A stretch of 64,000 nucleotides of DNA, from the NCBI RefSeq assembly GCF_946151065.1, contig NZ_CAMGZA010000004.1, positions 124,001-188,000 of the forward strand. Reading direction: 5' to 3'. This stretch comes from Microbacterium sp. Marseille-Q6965. GTDB lineage: Bacteria > Actinomycetota > Actinomycetes > Actinomycetales > Microbacteriaceae. The notes under the pieces were generated by a model. It was not told the DNA's origin. It saw only the letters and a program-made list of their open reading frames with translations, and made no database searches. Numbering within the stretch: the stretch's first letter is position 1; the number at the start of each line of letters is the position of its first letter. A program made the position numbers and the translations under genes. Of the stretch, positions 34,304 to 44,590 are shown piece by piece.

Positions 34304-34660
34304 ATGGGGCAGCTGTTCTACGGATCCACCGACCAGCCGATCGAGGTCGACGACGAGTTGCTGATGCACGTGCAGCTGGTGGCGTTCACCAAGCTGCGCC
34401 GCGGGGAGTCGTTCGTGATCTCGTGGAAGCGCCCCTCGGGTGCCGGCCGCGAGACGATCTGGGTGCACTCGTCGATCCCGCTGCGCTTCGTCTGCGAGGC
34501 GGAGCCGGTCTCGCTCGACGGCGCCCTGCTGGAGGAGCTCGCCCATGCGGCCACGTCGAGCCGCGGCATGGACCTCAGTGCCGAGAAGAAGCCCGCCCCC
34601 GGCGCCGCGAAAAAGGCGCCGCTGAGCCCCGTGCCGAGGAGGGTCCCGCAGGCTGCATGA
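34304..34660 (+). CDS. DUF7882 family protein, paralogue 1
   Basis: 118 residues. The N-terminal 95 residues form a compact beta/alpha domain starting MGQLFYGSTDQPIEVDDELL, with KLRRGESFVISW and an IWVHSSIPLRF strand; the tail is Lys/Pro/Ala-rich. Two more paralogues occur at 58473 and 58849. Database entries often call these ATP-dependent DNA ligase, but no ligase motif (KxDG) is present, so that name should not be used. Function unknown. ATG at 34304 is preceded by GAGGAGGGCATC. It is divergent from a MarR regulator. Confidence 0.75.
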   Translation: MGQLFYGSTDQPIEVDDELLMHVQLVAFTKLRRGESFVISWKRPSGAGRETIWVHSSIPLRFVCEAEPVSLDGALLEELAHAATSSRGMDLSAEKKPAPGAAKKAPLSPVPRRVPQAA

Positions 34661-34694
34661 GACGCCGACGGCGGCAGGCCGAGAAGCGACGACG

Positions 34695-34726
34695 GAGGAC
34701 CCCGGGGCCGATGGCCCGGGGTCCTC
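34695..34726 (+). terminator. Terminator after DUF7882 paralogue 1
   Basis: Near-perfect hairpin of GAGGACCCCGGGGCC (34695-34709) against GGCCCGGGGTCCTC (34713-34726). Confidence 0.7.
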
Positions 34727-34760
34727 TGCGGTGTGTGCGGCAGTCGCGAGCGGGGACGCC

Positions 34761-34790
34761 GGGTAACAGCGGGTGAAAGAGCGGGTGAAA
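34761..34790 (+). repeat. Tandem GGGTRA repeats upstream of the giant surface gene
   Basis: AGCGGGTGAAA occurs twice with a 12-base period (34768-34778, 34780-34790), preceded by GGGTAACAGC (34761-34770). The spacing is close to one helical turn, as for a regulator binding in tandem. The rest of the gap 34661-34964 holds only the preceding terminator and no gene. Confidence 0.45.
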
Positions 34791-34964
34791 TCCGGCACCC
34801 CGACTGATTCGGTGCGGGCCGTATCGCGACGATGAGGGGTCGAGCGGTCGCCGTGCCGCTTTTGCACGCCGCCCGAGCGTCCCGCACCGCGACCGCACCC
34901 GATCGTCGCGCCCGTGCCGAGAAGTGCGGGCGGTGCTGCGCGCCGTGACGCCCGGGGGAGCCAC

Positions 34965-37900
34965 ATGCACACGTCCACTGCATCCGCAGACAGCCGCGCC
35001 GCCAGGCGCCGCGCGCGCGAGCGCCGCCGCTCGCGGCTGATCGCGTTCCTGACGGCGCCGTCGCTCGTGCTCGGCATGATCGGGCTCGGCGTGTGGGGGG
35101 CGACGGCAGCCAGCGCGGCGGCGCTGCCCGCCCCGGCGGCCTCCATCGCGCTGCAGGACACCGGTGGGGCTCACGGCGACGCCGATGCGAAGGCGTTCAT
35201 CCTCGCGGGGGAGGACGCGACATTCGACGTCGCGCTGCGCAACACCTCCGACGGCACGGGCGGGTACAACATCGGCTTCACCCTTGCCGTGCCCAACGGT
35301 GTCCACTTCGTCTCGAGCGGGATGGGCGCGCCGGCCATCTACGACAGCGGCGACACGCTGCCCAACAGCAGCAGGACCCCGCCCCTCGACACGGTGCCCG
35401 AGGGCACCCAGCTGTGGGTGTTCGAGGATGTCGCCGATCTGCCGGCGAACGCGGACTACTCTTCCACCATCACGGTGCGCCCCGACGCCGAGGTCTTCCC
35501 GGTCGGCGCCGAGATCGACGTCGCCCTCACCGGGCACGTCTCGGGCCAGGCGTCGGTCAAGCCGATCTTCGACGGCTCCACCGGGGTCGGCGCCGCCGCC
35601 GCACGCGAGGAGACCTCGTCCGGCGCGGACGCCGCGTCGGTGCCCGTCAAGGCGCTTCGGCTGACGAAGCACGAGCCGAGCCCCGAGATCGAGCTGCTCC
35701 GCGGCGTGCACGACCATCACACGGTCTACACACTCACGGTCGAGAACACCCCGCAGGGTGCGACCGAGGGGGTCACCGTGGTGGACTACCTGCCCGCCGG
35801 TCTCGAGTTCCTCGGCTGTGCGCAGGTCGACAACACGAGGCCGTCATCCCTGCTGTCCGATGGCACGCGCGAGTACGCCGGTGCCGGTCCCCTCACCGGC
35901 ACGGCGCCGGCAGACTGCGTGCAGCCGGCCACCGTCGAGACCGTGAACAGCGGGCTGCCCGCCGACCTCACCCCCGGCGTGTACACGAAGGTCACCTGGA
36001 ACCTGCCGCCCGTCGCCGGCGGCACCGCGCAGGCGATGCCGGACGACGCCGGCACCGCGGGCGTGACCGTGATCCGCTACGCCGCCGCGGTGCCCCTCTA
36101 CGAGAACACCATGGACTTCGTCGCCGATGACGGCAGCGGCACCCCGCCCGTCGGTGGGGCCCAGGCGGCCAATCTCAACAACAACAACGGCCCGTCGACC
36201 CGGCAGGGGCAGGGCGGGGCCGGCGACGGCATCGCGTACACGAACGCGGCCACCGTGTCGGGTACGTACGCCGGAGCGCGGGCGAGCGGCACCGAGGCCA
36301 CCGTGTCCGACACCGACACCGAGCGCATCCAGGCCATGGACCTGCGCATCCTCGAGAGCGTCGACACCGACCCGGGCCCGGAAACGAGCGACGAGTTCCG
36401 CGTCGGCGAGATCGCGACATTCACCTTCGACATCGCCACCGGCGAGTACGCATCGGCCGACGGGATGACGGTCACCGCCACCTTCCCCAACGGCCTGTGC
36501 CCGGTCATCCCGAACGGCGACGTGGAGGTGACGGGCGACGAGTGGCCCTCGGACTGCCCGTACCCGCCGACGTCGCCGGATGCGGCTCTGAGCGGGGCCA
36601 CGCTCGAGGGCATCCACTACGACGCCGCCGCCGGCGAGTTCACCCTCACGTTCACGCCGGACCCCGGCACCATCGCGGCCAACGGCTCGCTGCAGATCAT
36701 CACCACGGCGCTGATGCGCGCGCACTACACCACGCACCCGCCCTACGTCGGCAGCACCTCCTCGGGTGACGCGCTCGATGTCCGCGTCGAGATCGAAGGC
36801 GTGACGCATCCGGTGGACGCCGTCGCCGACCCCGCCGATCCCGCCGCCGGTGAGGAGGACGTCTGGGACGACTCGTCGGACGAGATCACCTCGGGCCTGT
36901 CCGACATCTCCAAGCGCGTGCTCTCGCGTGAGGCCGTGCTGCCCGGCGCCACCGCCGAGGCGTCGTGCGCCGTGCCCGCCGACGACGCGGCGTGGAGCGA
37001 GAACCACACCGGCGCGGACGCGGAACCCTTCGTGCCGGGCGATGTCGTCTGCTACGAGCTGCGCGTGGACTTTGCGTCCCAGATCGACGTGCGCAACCCG
37101 CTCATCACCGACTTCCTTCCGTCGGGCGTCGAGTACCTCGACTGGGCGGCGGGCCCTGGCACCAGCGAGGGCCTGAACGTGCCCGACCCCACGGTCACGG
37201 GTCAGCGCCTCGATTGGGCGGTCGGCAACCCCGGTGCCGAGGGTGACCGCTTCGTGCCGATGAACTCGGTGCTCGTGCTGCACGTGCTCGGCACGGTGAC
37301 GTCGTGGACCCCGAACGACGAGGCCACGCTCGACAAGCCCGAGAACCTGATGAAGTACCAGCAGGAGAACGTGCTGGGGAGGGTCTTCTTCGATCGCGAC
37401 GCCTCAGCCATCCAGACGGCGCAGGGGCCGACGCTCGTCAAGGGCGTGCGCGACGTGGACGGCGACGCCGCCCGTCCCGCCGGCTCGCAGCAGGGCGCCG
37501 ACGGTGCATCCTTCGGCTCGAACCGCGACGGCATCGAGGTCGCCGCCCGCGACGTGGTCACGTACCGCATCGACCTCACCGGCGGCACGACCGACGTGAC
37601 GGACCTCGTGGTGTGGGACGCTCTCCCCGAGGGCGTGACAAAGGACGACGTGTCGGCCGTCGAGGGCGGAATCGCCCGCGATCCCGGCGACGCGGGGTAC
37701 CCGGCGAGCATCGAGCAGACGGGACGCTCTGTCGTCATGTGGACCGGCATCGATCTCGCCGCGGCGGCGCAGCACACGCTGACCTATGCGGTCGCGATCC
37801 CCGCCGATGTGCTGGTGAACGTCGATCTGGACAACACCGCGTCCATCACGCAGTACGACGTGCCGCTGAACACCGGCGAGACCGCCACCTTCTACCCGGC

Positions 37901-40900
37901 CGGCTCGCTGGACGGCACCGACCGCGACCCCGCCGACGAGGTGCCGGGAAGCGCCAGCCGCGATGACTCCGCCGTGCACACGCCCGCCGCCGCCATGAGC
38001 AAGCGGGTCGTATCGACGGAGATCAGCCCGGGAACGGCGAACCTCGACCCGCGCAACGGTGCGACCGACGTGGTGCAGGGGGAGCTGATCACCTACGAGT
38101 ACTCGGTCACGATCCCCGCGGGCACATCGGTGCGCGACGCGGTGCTGCGGGACGCGGGGCTGCGTGGCCCGCAGGGTGCCCCCTTGCCGCTGGAGATCAC
38201 GGACGACACCGACTGGAGCTCCACCGCGCTCACCGGCGCCACCCGAGCCGACTTCTCGTTCCCGGACGACGCTGACGGCCGGCCGCAGGGCGTGCTCACC
38301 TTCCCCCAGACGTACACGAACTCGTCGGACGAGCCGCAGGTGTTCACCGTCACCCTCACGGGGTACCTGCCCGACGATGCGGGGAACAACGGCGCCACGC
38401 TCACCAACGAGGCGCGGTTCGACAGCCTCTCGTGGGAGGGGAACGCCACGGCGACGGTCACCTACCGCGAGCCGAACCTCGGCATCACCAAGGCCGCGGA
38501 TCGCGTGACCGACGTGGGCGTGGGGACGCCGGTGACCTACACGCTCAGCGTCACCAACGACACCAACCGCGTGGCGAGCTACGACAACGTCGTGGTCGAC
38601 ACCGTGCCGGCGGGGCTCGTGGTGGACCCGACATCCTTCTCGACCGCTCCGAGCGCCGTCGACGACGGCGTGTATGCGGGCGCGGGTGGCACGATCACGT
38701 GGCGTATTGCGCAGGTGCCGCCGACAGCGACCATCACGTATCGCGCGGAGATCGATCCGCGCACGGGCGCGGGCGCGGTGTACGACAACACCGCCGTGGT
38801 CACCGGGCACACGCTGCCCGAATCGCTCCCGGACGCCGGCGATCGCCGCGGGGATCGGACCGATGACGCCGCAGCGACGATCGAGGCCGCCACGGCCCGC
38901 ATCGCCAAGGGTGTGCGTCTGGCCGAGACGACGGACGCGTACACCGATCGTTTGGGCGCCCCCATCGGGGACACGGTGCAGTACGAGGTCGACATCACCC
39001 TGCAACCGAACATCAACTACTACGAGCCGACGATCGCCGATGACCTGCCGTCCGGCGTGGAGCTCATCGACTCCTCGGTCAACGGGCCCGAGACCGACTC
39101 CTCGATCGACGGAGCGTGGACGCGTTCGCACGACCCCCAGACGAACACGTGGCGGTGGACCTACGACGGCGACATCGCCGCTGCCGCGGAGGTGCGCACG
39201 CTCACCCTCCGCTACGAGGTGCTCCTCTCCGAGAGCATCGGGCGGTCGGTGAGCGACCTCCCGAACACCGCGACGTTCTCCTGGAACACTGTCGATGGCG
39301 ACGAGGCCAAGCGCTCGTCGATCGAGGATGGTGCAACCGTCGACGTGCTCGACCCTGTGCCGGCGATCGAGAAGACGGTGTCCGACCGGGCTCCCGAGCC
39401 GGGGCAGCGCTTCGACTACACGGTCACGGTCACCAACACCGGCACCACCCCCGCGCACGACCTCGTCGTGCAGGACGAGGTGCCCGACGGCGTCATCGTC
39501 GACCCGACCACCATCTCGCACGGCGGCACCCTCACCGGGCAGGGCGCCACGGGCGGCGGCACGATCGCGTGGGATGCCACGGATCTGCCGGGGCCGCTGC
39601 AGCCGGCTGGCTCAGGAAGCGAACCCGAGGCGATCGCCCTCACCTACACCGCCGAGCTGGCACCGTCCGCCGCCCTGAGCGACGATGACGTGCTCGTCAA
39701 CACCGCCCGCGTCACCCGACTCGAGTCCTTCCCATCGGGCGGGCGGGTGTACGAACCGGGCGATGTGGAAGACACCGCCTCCGTGGAGCCGGCGTTCCCG
39801 CACGTCATCCTGGGCAAGTCGGCGACGGCGGGCGACACTGCCTACGCCGGTGAGTCGTTCGGGTGGACGCTGACCCTGCGCAACGACGGCGACGGCGCCG
39901 CAGACACCATCGGGATCTCCGACGTCCTGCCGCGCAACTGGGAGTTCGACGCCGGTTCGGCACAGATCAGGGTCGGAACCGGTGCGGCGCGCCCCCTCGC
40001 CGACCCCGAGATCACCGTGACCGGCGGGGTGCAGAGCCTGGAATGGGCGGCGTCCGCGGTGACGGACGCCCGTCCGGCGCTGCCGGGAGCGGCTGACGGC
40101 GCAACGGCGGCCCAGCGCACCATCGTGGTCACCTACACCGCCACACCCGCCGAGGCCGCGCTGACGGACGCGGGGGTCACGGGCGGCGACGGCGTGCGCG
40201 TGCCCCACACCAACACGCTGTCGGCCACGACGACCGACACCTCCGGCGTCACGGAGAACGCCTCAGGCCCGTACACGGGTCCGGATGCGGCGGCCGACGC
40301 GTTCATTCACGCGGCCGACCTGGCGCTCGTGAAGGAGGCCGGTGACGGCCTCGTCGCGGGCGGTCCCGCCGCCACGGCGTGGACCATCACGGTCACCAAC
40401 GACGGCCCCGATGCCGCGGTCGGCCCGTTCACCGTCGCCGATGACTGGGGCACCCTTCCCGAGGGACTCACCGTCACGGGCGTGGCGGGCGACGGCTGGA
40501 CCGTGACCCGGACGGACGAGGGATTCACCGCGGTCCGCACGAACGCCGCCGACACGCTCGCCGACGGCGCGACCTTCCCCGCCCTCACCGTCACGGCGCA
40601 GGCCGTCGCCGGATTCGACCTCGCCGAGGCGCCCGTGCCCAACCAGGCCCGCGTCTCCGCAGGCACGTTCGATCCGGACCCCGACAACAACGACGACGCC
40701 GCGGAGGTGCCGGTCACGGCGGCGGCGGACCTGACCATCGACAAGACCGGTCCCGCCGCGGCGCCCAACGCCGGCGCGCCCATCTCGTGGACCCTGACGG
40801 TGACGAACGACGGGCCCTCCGACTCCGTCAGCAGCGACACCGCCCCGATCACCGTCAGCGACACCATCCCCGACGGGGTGGAAGGCGTGACGGTGGGCAC

Positions 40901-43652
40901 CCTGCCCGACGGCTGGACGTCGGACGCGACCGGTCCGCTCGGCGCAGGCGACACCCTCACCCTGACGTTGGGCGCCGGGCAGCGGCTGACCCCGGCGCAG
41001 GCGGCGGCGTTCGTCCTCACCGGCACCGTCTCCGCCTCCCTCCCCGAGGGGACCGACATCACCAACAGCGCGACGGTCACGCCGGGCGCGACGGACGATC
41101 CGGAACCCGCCAACAACGAGGACGCGACCACCACGATGCCGACCACCGACACCCGCCTCGCGGTGGCCAAGACGCGGCAGGTGCTCGACGGCGGCGCGTG
41201 GCGCGACGCCACCGACGCGGACGAGACGGTGCCCGGCGCGCCGGTCAGCTACCTCCTCACCGTCGCCAACGTCGGCACCGCCGACGCTCGTGGCGTCGCC
41301 CTCGTCGACGAGGTGGCGGAGTACGTCACCTACGCGGCCTTCGAGTCGGTGACCGGCGCGTGGACGCGCACGTCGATCGATGGTGCCGCGGGCGACGACC
41401 AGCGGTTCGTCCTCGCGGACCCGCTCGCGCCCGGAGCCACCGCCGCGCTGCGGATCACGCTGGAGATCGATGCGGCCTACGACGACGAAGTCGTCAACTG
41501 GGTGGAGGGCTCCGCCGAGAACGCGACAAACCGTCCCCGGGCCGACGACGGCTCCGGCGCCACCCGCCACGCCGACCTCGCCATCCAGAAGTCGCACGAC
41601 GGCACCGTCGTGGCGGGCGGCACCCTGCGTTACCGGCTCGAGGTGACGAACCAGGGCCCGTCGTACTCCTCGGGCCCGATCGTCGTCGCCGACGAGCTGC
41701 CCGCCGGGTTCGGATACGCGCCGGGCACCGCCACCGTGTCCGTCGCGGGCGGACCGGCCGTCGCGGCCGAGCCCGCCGTGACGGGCTCGACCCTGGAGTG
41801 GAGCGTCGGGGACGGCGCGACGACGCTGGGGAACGGATCGACGATCCTCGTGGAGTTCACCGCCACGGTCGCCGCCGACGTCGCCGCCGGCACCCACCTC
41901 AACGTGGGGACCGTCAGCGGACCGGACGACACCGACCCGAGCAACAACGTCGCCACCGACCCCACGACGGTGACGACCTCGGCCGACGTCTCGGTCGTGA
42001 AGACGGCGGCCGCCGGCACGTACGTCGCAGGCGAGACGGCGACCTACACGATCACGGTCGACAACGCGGGGCCGTCCGTGGCGCGCGACGTCGCCGTGCA
42101 CGACGCCGTGCCCGCCGGCATGACGGTGACGGCCATGAGCGGGGCCGACTGGGCCTGCGACGCCGACGCCGCCCTCTGCGAGCGCGACGTGATGCCCGTC
42201 GGCCGCTCGACGATCACCGTCACCGCCGAGATCGCGTCGTCGGTGCCGCACGGCACCGCGTTGCGCAACGTCGCGACCGTCACCTCGTCGACGCCCGACC
42301 CGACCGGACCCGTGAGCGACGACGACACGATCGATGTCACCGCGTCGGCGGACCTCGCTCTCGCGAAGACCGCGATCGACGCGGACGGCAGCGAGATCAC
42401 CACGGCCGCCGCGGGTGCCGACGTGCGTTACCTCCTCCAGGTGACGAACAGCGGGTCCTCGGACGCGGTCGGGCCGCTGACGATCACCGATGCGCTGCCG
42501 CAGGGGTTCACGTTCGTCTCCGTCGCCGACGGGGCACGCGCATGGACCTGCGTCGTGGATGAGGCCGGCGACGCGTCGTTCACCTGCTCCTCGCCCGACG
42601 GTCTGCCTGCCGGCCAGGCCGCCACGCCACTGGTCGTCATCGCCACCATCGATCCCGCGCAGCCGGTGGGCACGGCGGTGAACCACGCCACGGTCTCGTC
42701 GCCGACCGCCGACCCGGTGCCGGACGACAACGCGGATGACGCCCCCCTGGACGTCACGCAGTCGGCCGACCTGTCGATCGTGAAGAGCCACGAGGGCGAC
42801 GCCGTGCGTATCGGCAACGAGCTGACGTTCGCGCTGGACGTGAGCAACGCCGGACCGTCCACGGCTGCCGAGGTGACCGTCACCGACACGCTGCCCGCCG
42901 GCCTGCGGTACGTCGGCTCCGGCGCGAGCGACCCGGCGTGGTCCGTGACCGCGGCACCGACGGCCGAGGATGGCACGACGACGGTCACCGCCGTCCTCGA
43001 TGTGGCGCTCGCGCCGCAGACGGCCGCCCCGCTGCTGCAGATCGCCACGCGGGTGGAACCCGGCGCCTACCCCGATGTGACGAACGTCGCGACGGTGGCC
43101 GGGGCGCAGCCCGACCCCATGCCCGAGGACAACACGTCGGAGGATCGGGTGTCGGTGCCTGCCCAGGCCGCGCTCGTGCTGACGAAGGACGCGGTCGGCG
43201 ACTTCCAGGTGGGCTCCGATGCGGAGTACGCGCTGACGGTCACCAACCTCGGAGTCACGGAGGATCCGGGCCCCATCGTCGTCGAGGATGCCCTTCCCGA
43301 GGGTCTCGTCTTCCGCGGCGTGACGGGCGACGGGGTCATGTGCGCGGACGAGAGCGGCACGGTCCGCTGCACGCTCGAGGGTGCGCTGGCCGTGGGCGCC
43401 ACGGTCGCCGTGATGCTGCAGGTCGGCGTGGAGGACGCCGCGTTCCCCTCCGTCTCCAACACGGCCACCGTCGCCAGCCCGACCGAGCAGCTGCCGACCG
43501 CGGTGACGTCGGCAACGGTGGTCACCACGGTCGCCGCCGACCCGCTCGCCGCGACGGACGCACCCGTCGCCGCCGTGTGGATCGCGCTCGCGCTGCTGCT
43601 CGTCCTGCTCGGAGCGGTGCTGACCGTCCGTCGCCGCAGGCGCGCGGCCTGA
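34965..43652 (+). CDS. Giant DUF11-repeat surface protein
   Basis: 2895 residues. A long Arg-rich signal peptide (about 1-52) is followed by a large N-terminal region and then many DUF11/isopeptide-type beta modules of about 100-130 residues. These are recognised by repeated pieces such as YTLTVTNTG, DxLPAGL or PEGL, and a closing NTATV or NVATV followed by DPDNND-like acidic loops. Repeats are closest together from about 39,300 to 43,450. The C-terminus is LAATD, a hydrophobic helix and RRRRRAA, a degenerate sortase-like signal. It is probably a long fibrous adhesin or wall protein. ATG at 34965 follows GGGGGAGCCAC. Confidence 0.88.
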   Translation: MHTSTASADSRAARRRARERRRSRLIAFLTAPSLVLGMIGLGVWGATAASAAALPAPAASIALQDTGGAHGDADAKAFILAGEDATFDVALRNTSDGTGGYNIGFTLAVPNGVHFVSSGMGAPAIYDSGDTLPNSSRTPPLDTVPEGTQLWVFEDVADLPANADYSSTITVRPDAEVFPVGAEIDVALTGHVSGQASVKPIFDGSTGVGAAAAREETSSGADAASVPVKALRLTKHEPSPEIELLRGVHDHHTVYTLTVENTPQGATEGVTVVDYLPAGLEFLGCAQVDNTRPSSLLSDGTREYAGAGPLTGTAPADCVQPATVETVNSGLPADLTPGVYTKVTWNLPPVAGGTAQAMPDDAGTAGVTVIRYAAAVPLYENTMDFVADDGSGTPPVGGAQAANLNNNNGPSTRQGQGGAGDGIAYTNAATVSGTYAGARASGTEATVSDTDTERIQAMDLRILESVDTDPGPETSDEFRVGEIATFTFDIATGEYASADGMTVTATFPNGLCPVIPNGDVEVTGDEWPSDCPYPPTSPDAALSGATLEGIHYDAAAGEFTLTFTPDPGTIAANGSLQIITTALMRAHYTTHPPYVGSTSSGDALDVRVEIEGVTHPVDAVADPADPAAGEEDVWDDSSDEITSGLSDISKRVLSREAVLPGATAEASCAVPADDAAWSENHTGADAEPFVPGDVVCYELRVDFASQIDVRNPLITDFLPSGVEYLDWAAGPGTSEGLNVPDPTVTGQRLDWAVGNPGAEGDRFVPMNSVLVLHVLGTVTSWTPNDEATLDKPENLMKYQQENVLGRVFFDRDASAIQTAQGPTLVKGVRDVDGDAARPAGSQQGADGASFGSNRDGIEVAARDVVTYRIDLTGGTTDVTDLVVWDALPEGVTKDDVSAVEGGIARDPGDAGYPASIEQTGRSVVMWTGIDLAAAAQHTLTYAVAIPADVLVNVDLDNTASITQYDVPLNTGETATFYPAGSLDGTDRDPADEVPGSASRDDSAVHTPAAAMSKRVVSTEISPGTANLDPRNGATDVVQGELITYEYSVTIPAGTSVRDAVLRDAGLRGPQGAPLPLEITDDTDWSSTALTGATRADFSFPDDADGRPQGVLTFPQTYTNSSDEPQVFTVTLTGYLPDDAGNNGATLTNEARFDSLSWEGNATATVTYREPNLGITKAADRVTDVGVGTPVTYTLSVTNDTNRVASYDNVVVDTVPAGLVVDPTSFSTAPSAVDDGVYAGAGGTITWRIAQVPPTATITYRAEIDPRTGAGAVYDNTAVVTGHTLPESLPDAGDRRGDRTDDAAATIEAATARIAKGVRLAETTDAYTDRLGAPIGDTVQYEVDITLQPNINYYEPTIADDLPSGVELIDSSVNGPETDSSIDGAWTRSHDPQTNTWRWTYDGDIAAAAEVRTLTLRYEVLLSESIGRSVSDLPNTATFSWNTVDGDEAKRSSIEDGATVDVLDPVPAIEKTVSDRAPEPGQRFDYTVTVTNTGTTPAHDLVVQDEVPDGVIVDPTTISHGGTLTGQGATGGGTIAWDATDLPGPLQPAGSGSEPEAIALTYTAELAPSAALSDDDVLVNTARVTRLESFPSGGRVYEPGDVEDTASVEPAFPHVILGKSATAGDTAYAGESFGWTLTLRNDGDGAADTIGISDVLPRNWEFDAGSAQIRVGTGAARPLADPEITVTGGVQSLEWAASAVTDARPALPGAADGATAAQRTIVVTYTATPAEAALTDAGVTGGDGVRVPHTNTLSATTTDTSGVTENASGPYTGPDAAADAFIHAADLALVKEAGDGLVAGGPAATAWTITVTNDGPDAAVGPFTVADDWGTLPEGLTVTGVAGDGWTVTRTDEGFTAVRTNAADTLADGATFPALTVTAQAVAGFDLAEAPVPNQARVSAGTFDPDPDNNDDAAEVPVTAAADLTIDKTGPAAAPNAGAPISWTLTVTNDGPSDSVSSDTAPITVSDTIPDGVEGVTVGTLPDGWTSDATGPLGAGDTLTLTLGAGQRLTPAQAAAFVLTGTVSASLPEGTDITNSATVTPGATDDPEPANNEDATTTMPTTDTRLAVAKTRQVLDGGAWRDATDADETVPGAPVSYLLTVANVGTADARGVALVDEVAEYVTYAAFESVTGAWTRTSIDGAAGDDQRFVLADPLAPGATAALRITLEIDAAYDDEVVNWVEGSAENATNRPRADDGSGATRHADLAIQKSHDGTVVAGGTLRYRLEVTNQGPSYSSGPIVVADELPAGFGYAPGTATVSVAGGPAVAAEPAVTGSTLEWSVGDGATTLGNGSTILVEFTATVAADVAAGTHLNVGTVSGPDDTDPSNNVATDPTTVTTSADVSVVKTAAAGTYVAGETATYTITVDNAGPSVARDVAVHDAVPAGMTVTAMSGADWACDADAALCERDVMPVGRSTITVTAEIASSVPHGTALRNVATVTSSTPDPTGPVSDDDTIDVTASADLALAKTAIDADGSEITTAAAGADVRYLLQVTNSGSSDAVGPLTITDALPQGFTFVSVADGARAWTCVVDEAGDASFTCSSPDGLPAGQAATPLVVIATIDPAQPVGTAVNHATVSSPTADPVPDDNADDAPLDVTQSADLSIVKSHEGDAVRIGNELTFALDVSNAGPSTAAEVTVTDTLPAGLRYVGSGASDPAWSVTAAPTAEDGTTTVTAVLDVALAPQTAAPLLQIATRVEPGAYPDVTNVATVAGAQPDPMPEDNTSEDRVSVPAQAALVLTKDAVGDFQVGSDAEYALTVTNLGVTEDPGPIVVEDALPEGLVFRGVTGDGVMCADESGTVRCTLEGALAVGATVAVMLQVGVEDAAFPSVSNTATVASPTEQLPTAVTSATVVTTVAADPLAATDAPVAAVWIALALLLVLLGAVLTVRRRRRAA

Positions 43653-43653
43653 A

Positions 43654-43683
43654 GGTGAGGGGGCGGGAGGCCGCCCCCTCACC
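43654..43683 (+). terminator. Terminator of the giant surface gene
   Basis: Perfect 13-bp arms GGTGAGGGGGCGG (43654-43666) and CCGCCCCCTCACC (43671-43683) with a 4-base loop directly after the stop codon. Confidence 0.85.
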
Positions 43684-43795
43684 GGAAGGCGGTGGCCGCG
43701 AGGAGTGCCGCCGGCTCGGTCGTCGATCCTGCGCATGCGCAGCCGCATACGATGGTGCTCCCGGCGCCCTGCTCCCGGGAGAACGGAAGGCGGCG

Positions 43796-44581
43796 ATGGA
43801 ACGCAGCGATCCGCAGGAGCGCGTGCTCATGATCAACGGTCTCGCGTTCCGCGTGCTGCACTGGCCCCGCCCCTCGTCGACGCGCACGTTCGTGCTGGTC
43901 CACGGCATCGGGGTCTCGCACAAGTACTTCAGGCCGCTGTACGAGCTCCTCGCGCAGACCGACGAGGTGTTCGCCCTCGACCTGCCGGGGTACGCCGGCC
44001 TTCCCAAGCCCGACCACAGCCCCGATGTCCCCGAGATGGCGAGGGCGCTCGCCGCCGTGCTCGATCGGCTCGGCATCGCCGACGCGGTCATCGTGGGGCA
44101 CTCGATGGGCACCCAGTGGGTGGTCGAGCTCGCCCTGCAACGGCCCGACCTCGCCTCGCACGTCGTCGCCATCGGCCCCGTGACCGACGACCACCACCGC
44201 TCTGCGCTCGCGCAGGCGGTCGCCCTGGGGCTCGACACCTTTCACGAGACGCCGCGCGCGAACGCCATCGTCTACGGCGAGTACCTGCGTGCGGGCCCAC
44301 GGTGGTACCTCGCGCAGCTGCCGCACATGCTGTCCTATCCGATCGAGGAGCGGGTGCAGGCCCTGACGCGGCCGCTGCTGATCATGCGCGGCGGACGTGA
44401 CCCGATCGCAGGGGTGGACTGGTGCCGCCGACTGCGTGACCGCGCGGCCGACGCCGCCCTCGTCTTCGTGCCGGGCAGCGGACATCTCGCGCAGTACCGC
44501 CGGCCGCGCGCGGTGGCCGCCGCGATCGACGCCTTCCTTCGCGTCCGTCCGGCGGCTGTGCCGCCGGACGGACCGCGCTGA
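43796..44581 (+). CDS. Alpha/beta-fold hydrolase
   Basis: 261 residues. VLVHGIGVSHKYF supplies the oxyanion-hole HG, GHSMGT carries the nucleophile Ser, DLPGYAGLPKPD follows, and GGRDPI (Asp) and GSGHLAQY (His) complete the catalytic triad. It should hydrolyse an ester, lactone or related bond of a small molecule; the substrate is not evident. ATG at 43796 follows GGAAGGCGGCG. It converges on the flavoprotein gene. The last 10 codons contain a hairpin that may end transcription. Confidence 0.88.
   Translation: MERSDPQERVLMINGLAFRVLHWPRPSSTRTFVLVHGIGVSHKYFRPLYELLAQTDEVFALDLPGYAGLPKPDHSPDVPEMARALAAVLDRLGIADAVIVGHSMGTQWVVELALQRPDLASHVVAIGPVTDDHHRSALAQAVALGLDTFHETPRANAIVYGEYLRAGPRWYLAQLPHMLSYPIEERVQALTRPLLIMRGGRDPIAGVDWCRRLRDRAADAALVFVPGSGHLAQYRRPRAVAAAIDAFLRVRPAAVPPDGPR
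44543..44573. terminator. Hairpin within the hydrolase 3' end
   Basis: Perfect 14-bp arms GTCCGTCCGGCGGC (44543-44556) and GCCGCCGGACGGAC (44560-44573) with loop TGT, inside the final codons and 17 bases before the end of the convergent gene. It can serve both strands. Confidence 0.6.
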
Positions 44582-44590
44582 CGCGGTCGG

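Noticed and set aside
34304-34660. ATP-dependent DNA ligase
   Set aside because: This name is often attached to the family, but no ligase motif exists in any of the three paralogues.
40263-43748. Open minus-strand frame of 1161 codons across the giant surface gene
   Set aside because: Arg/His/Gly/Asp-rich shadow typical of high-G+C antisense frames; no motif, and the plus-strand DUF11 repeats are clearly the coding sequence.
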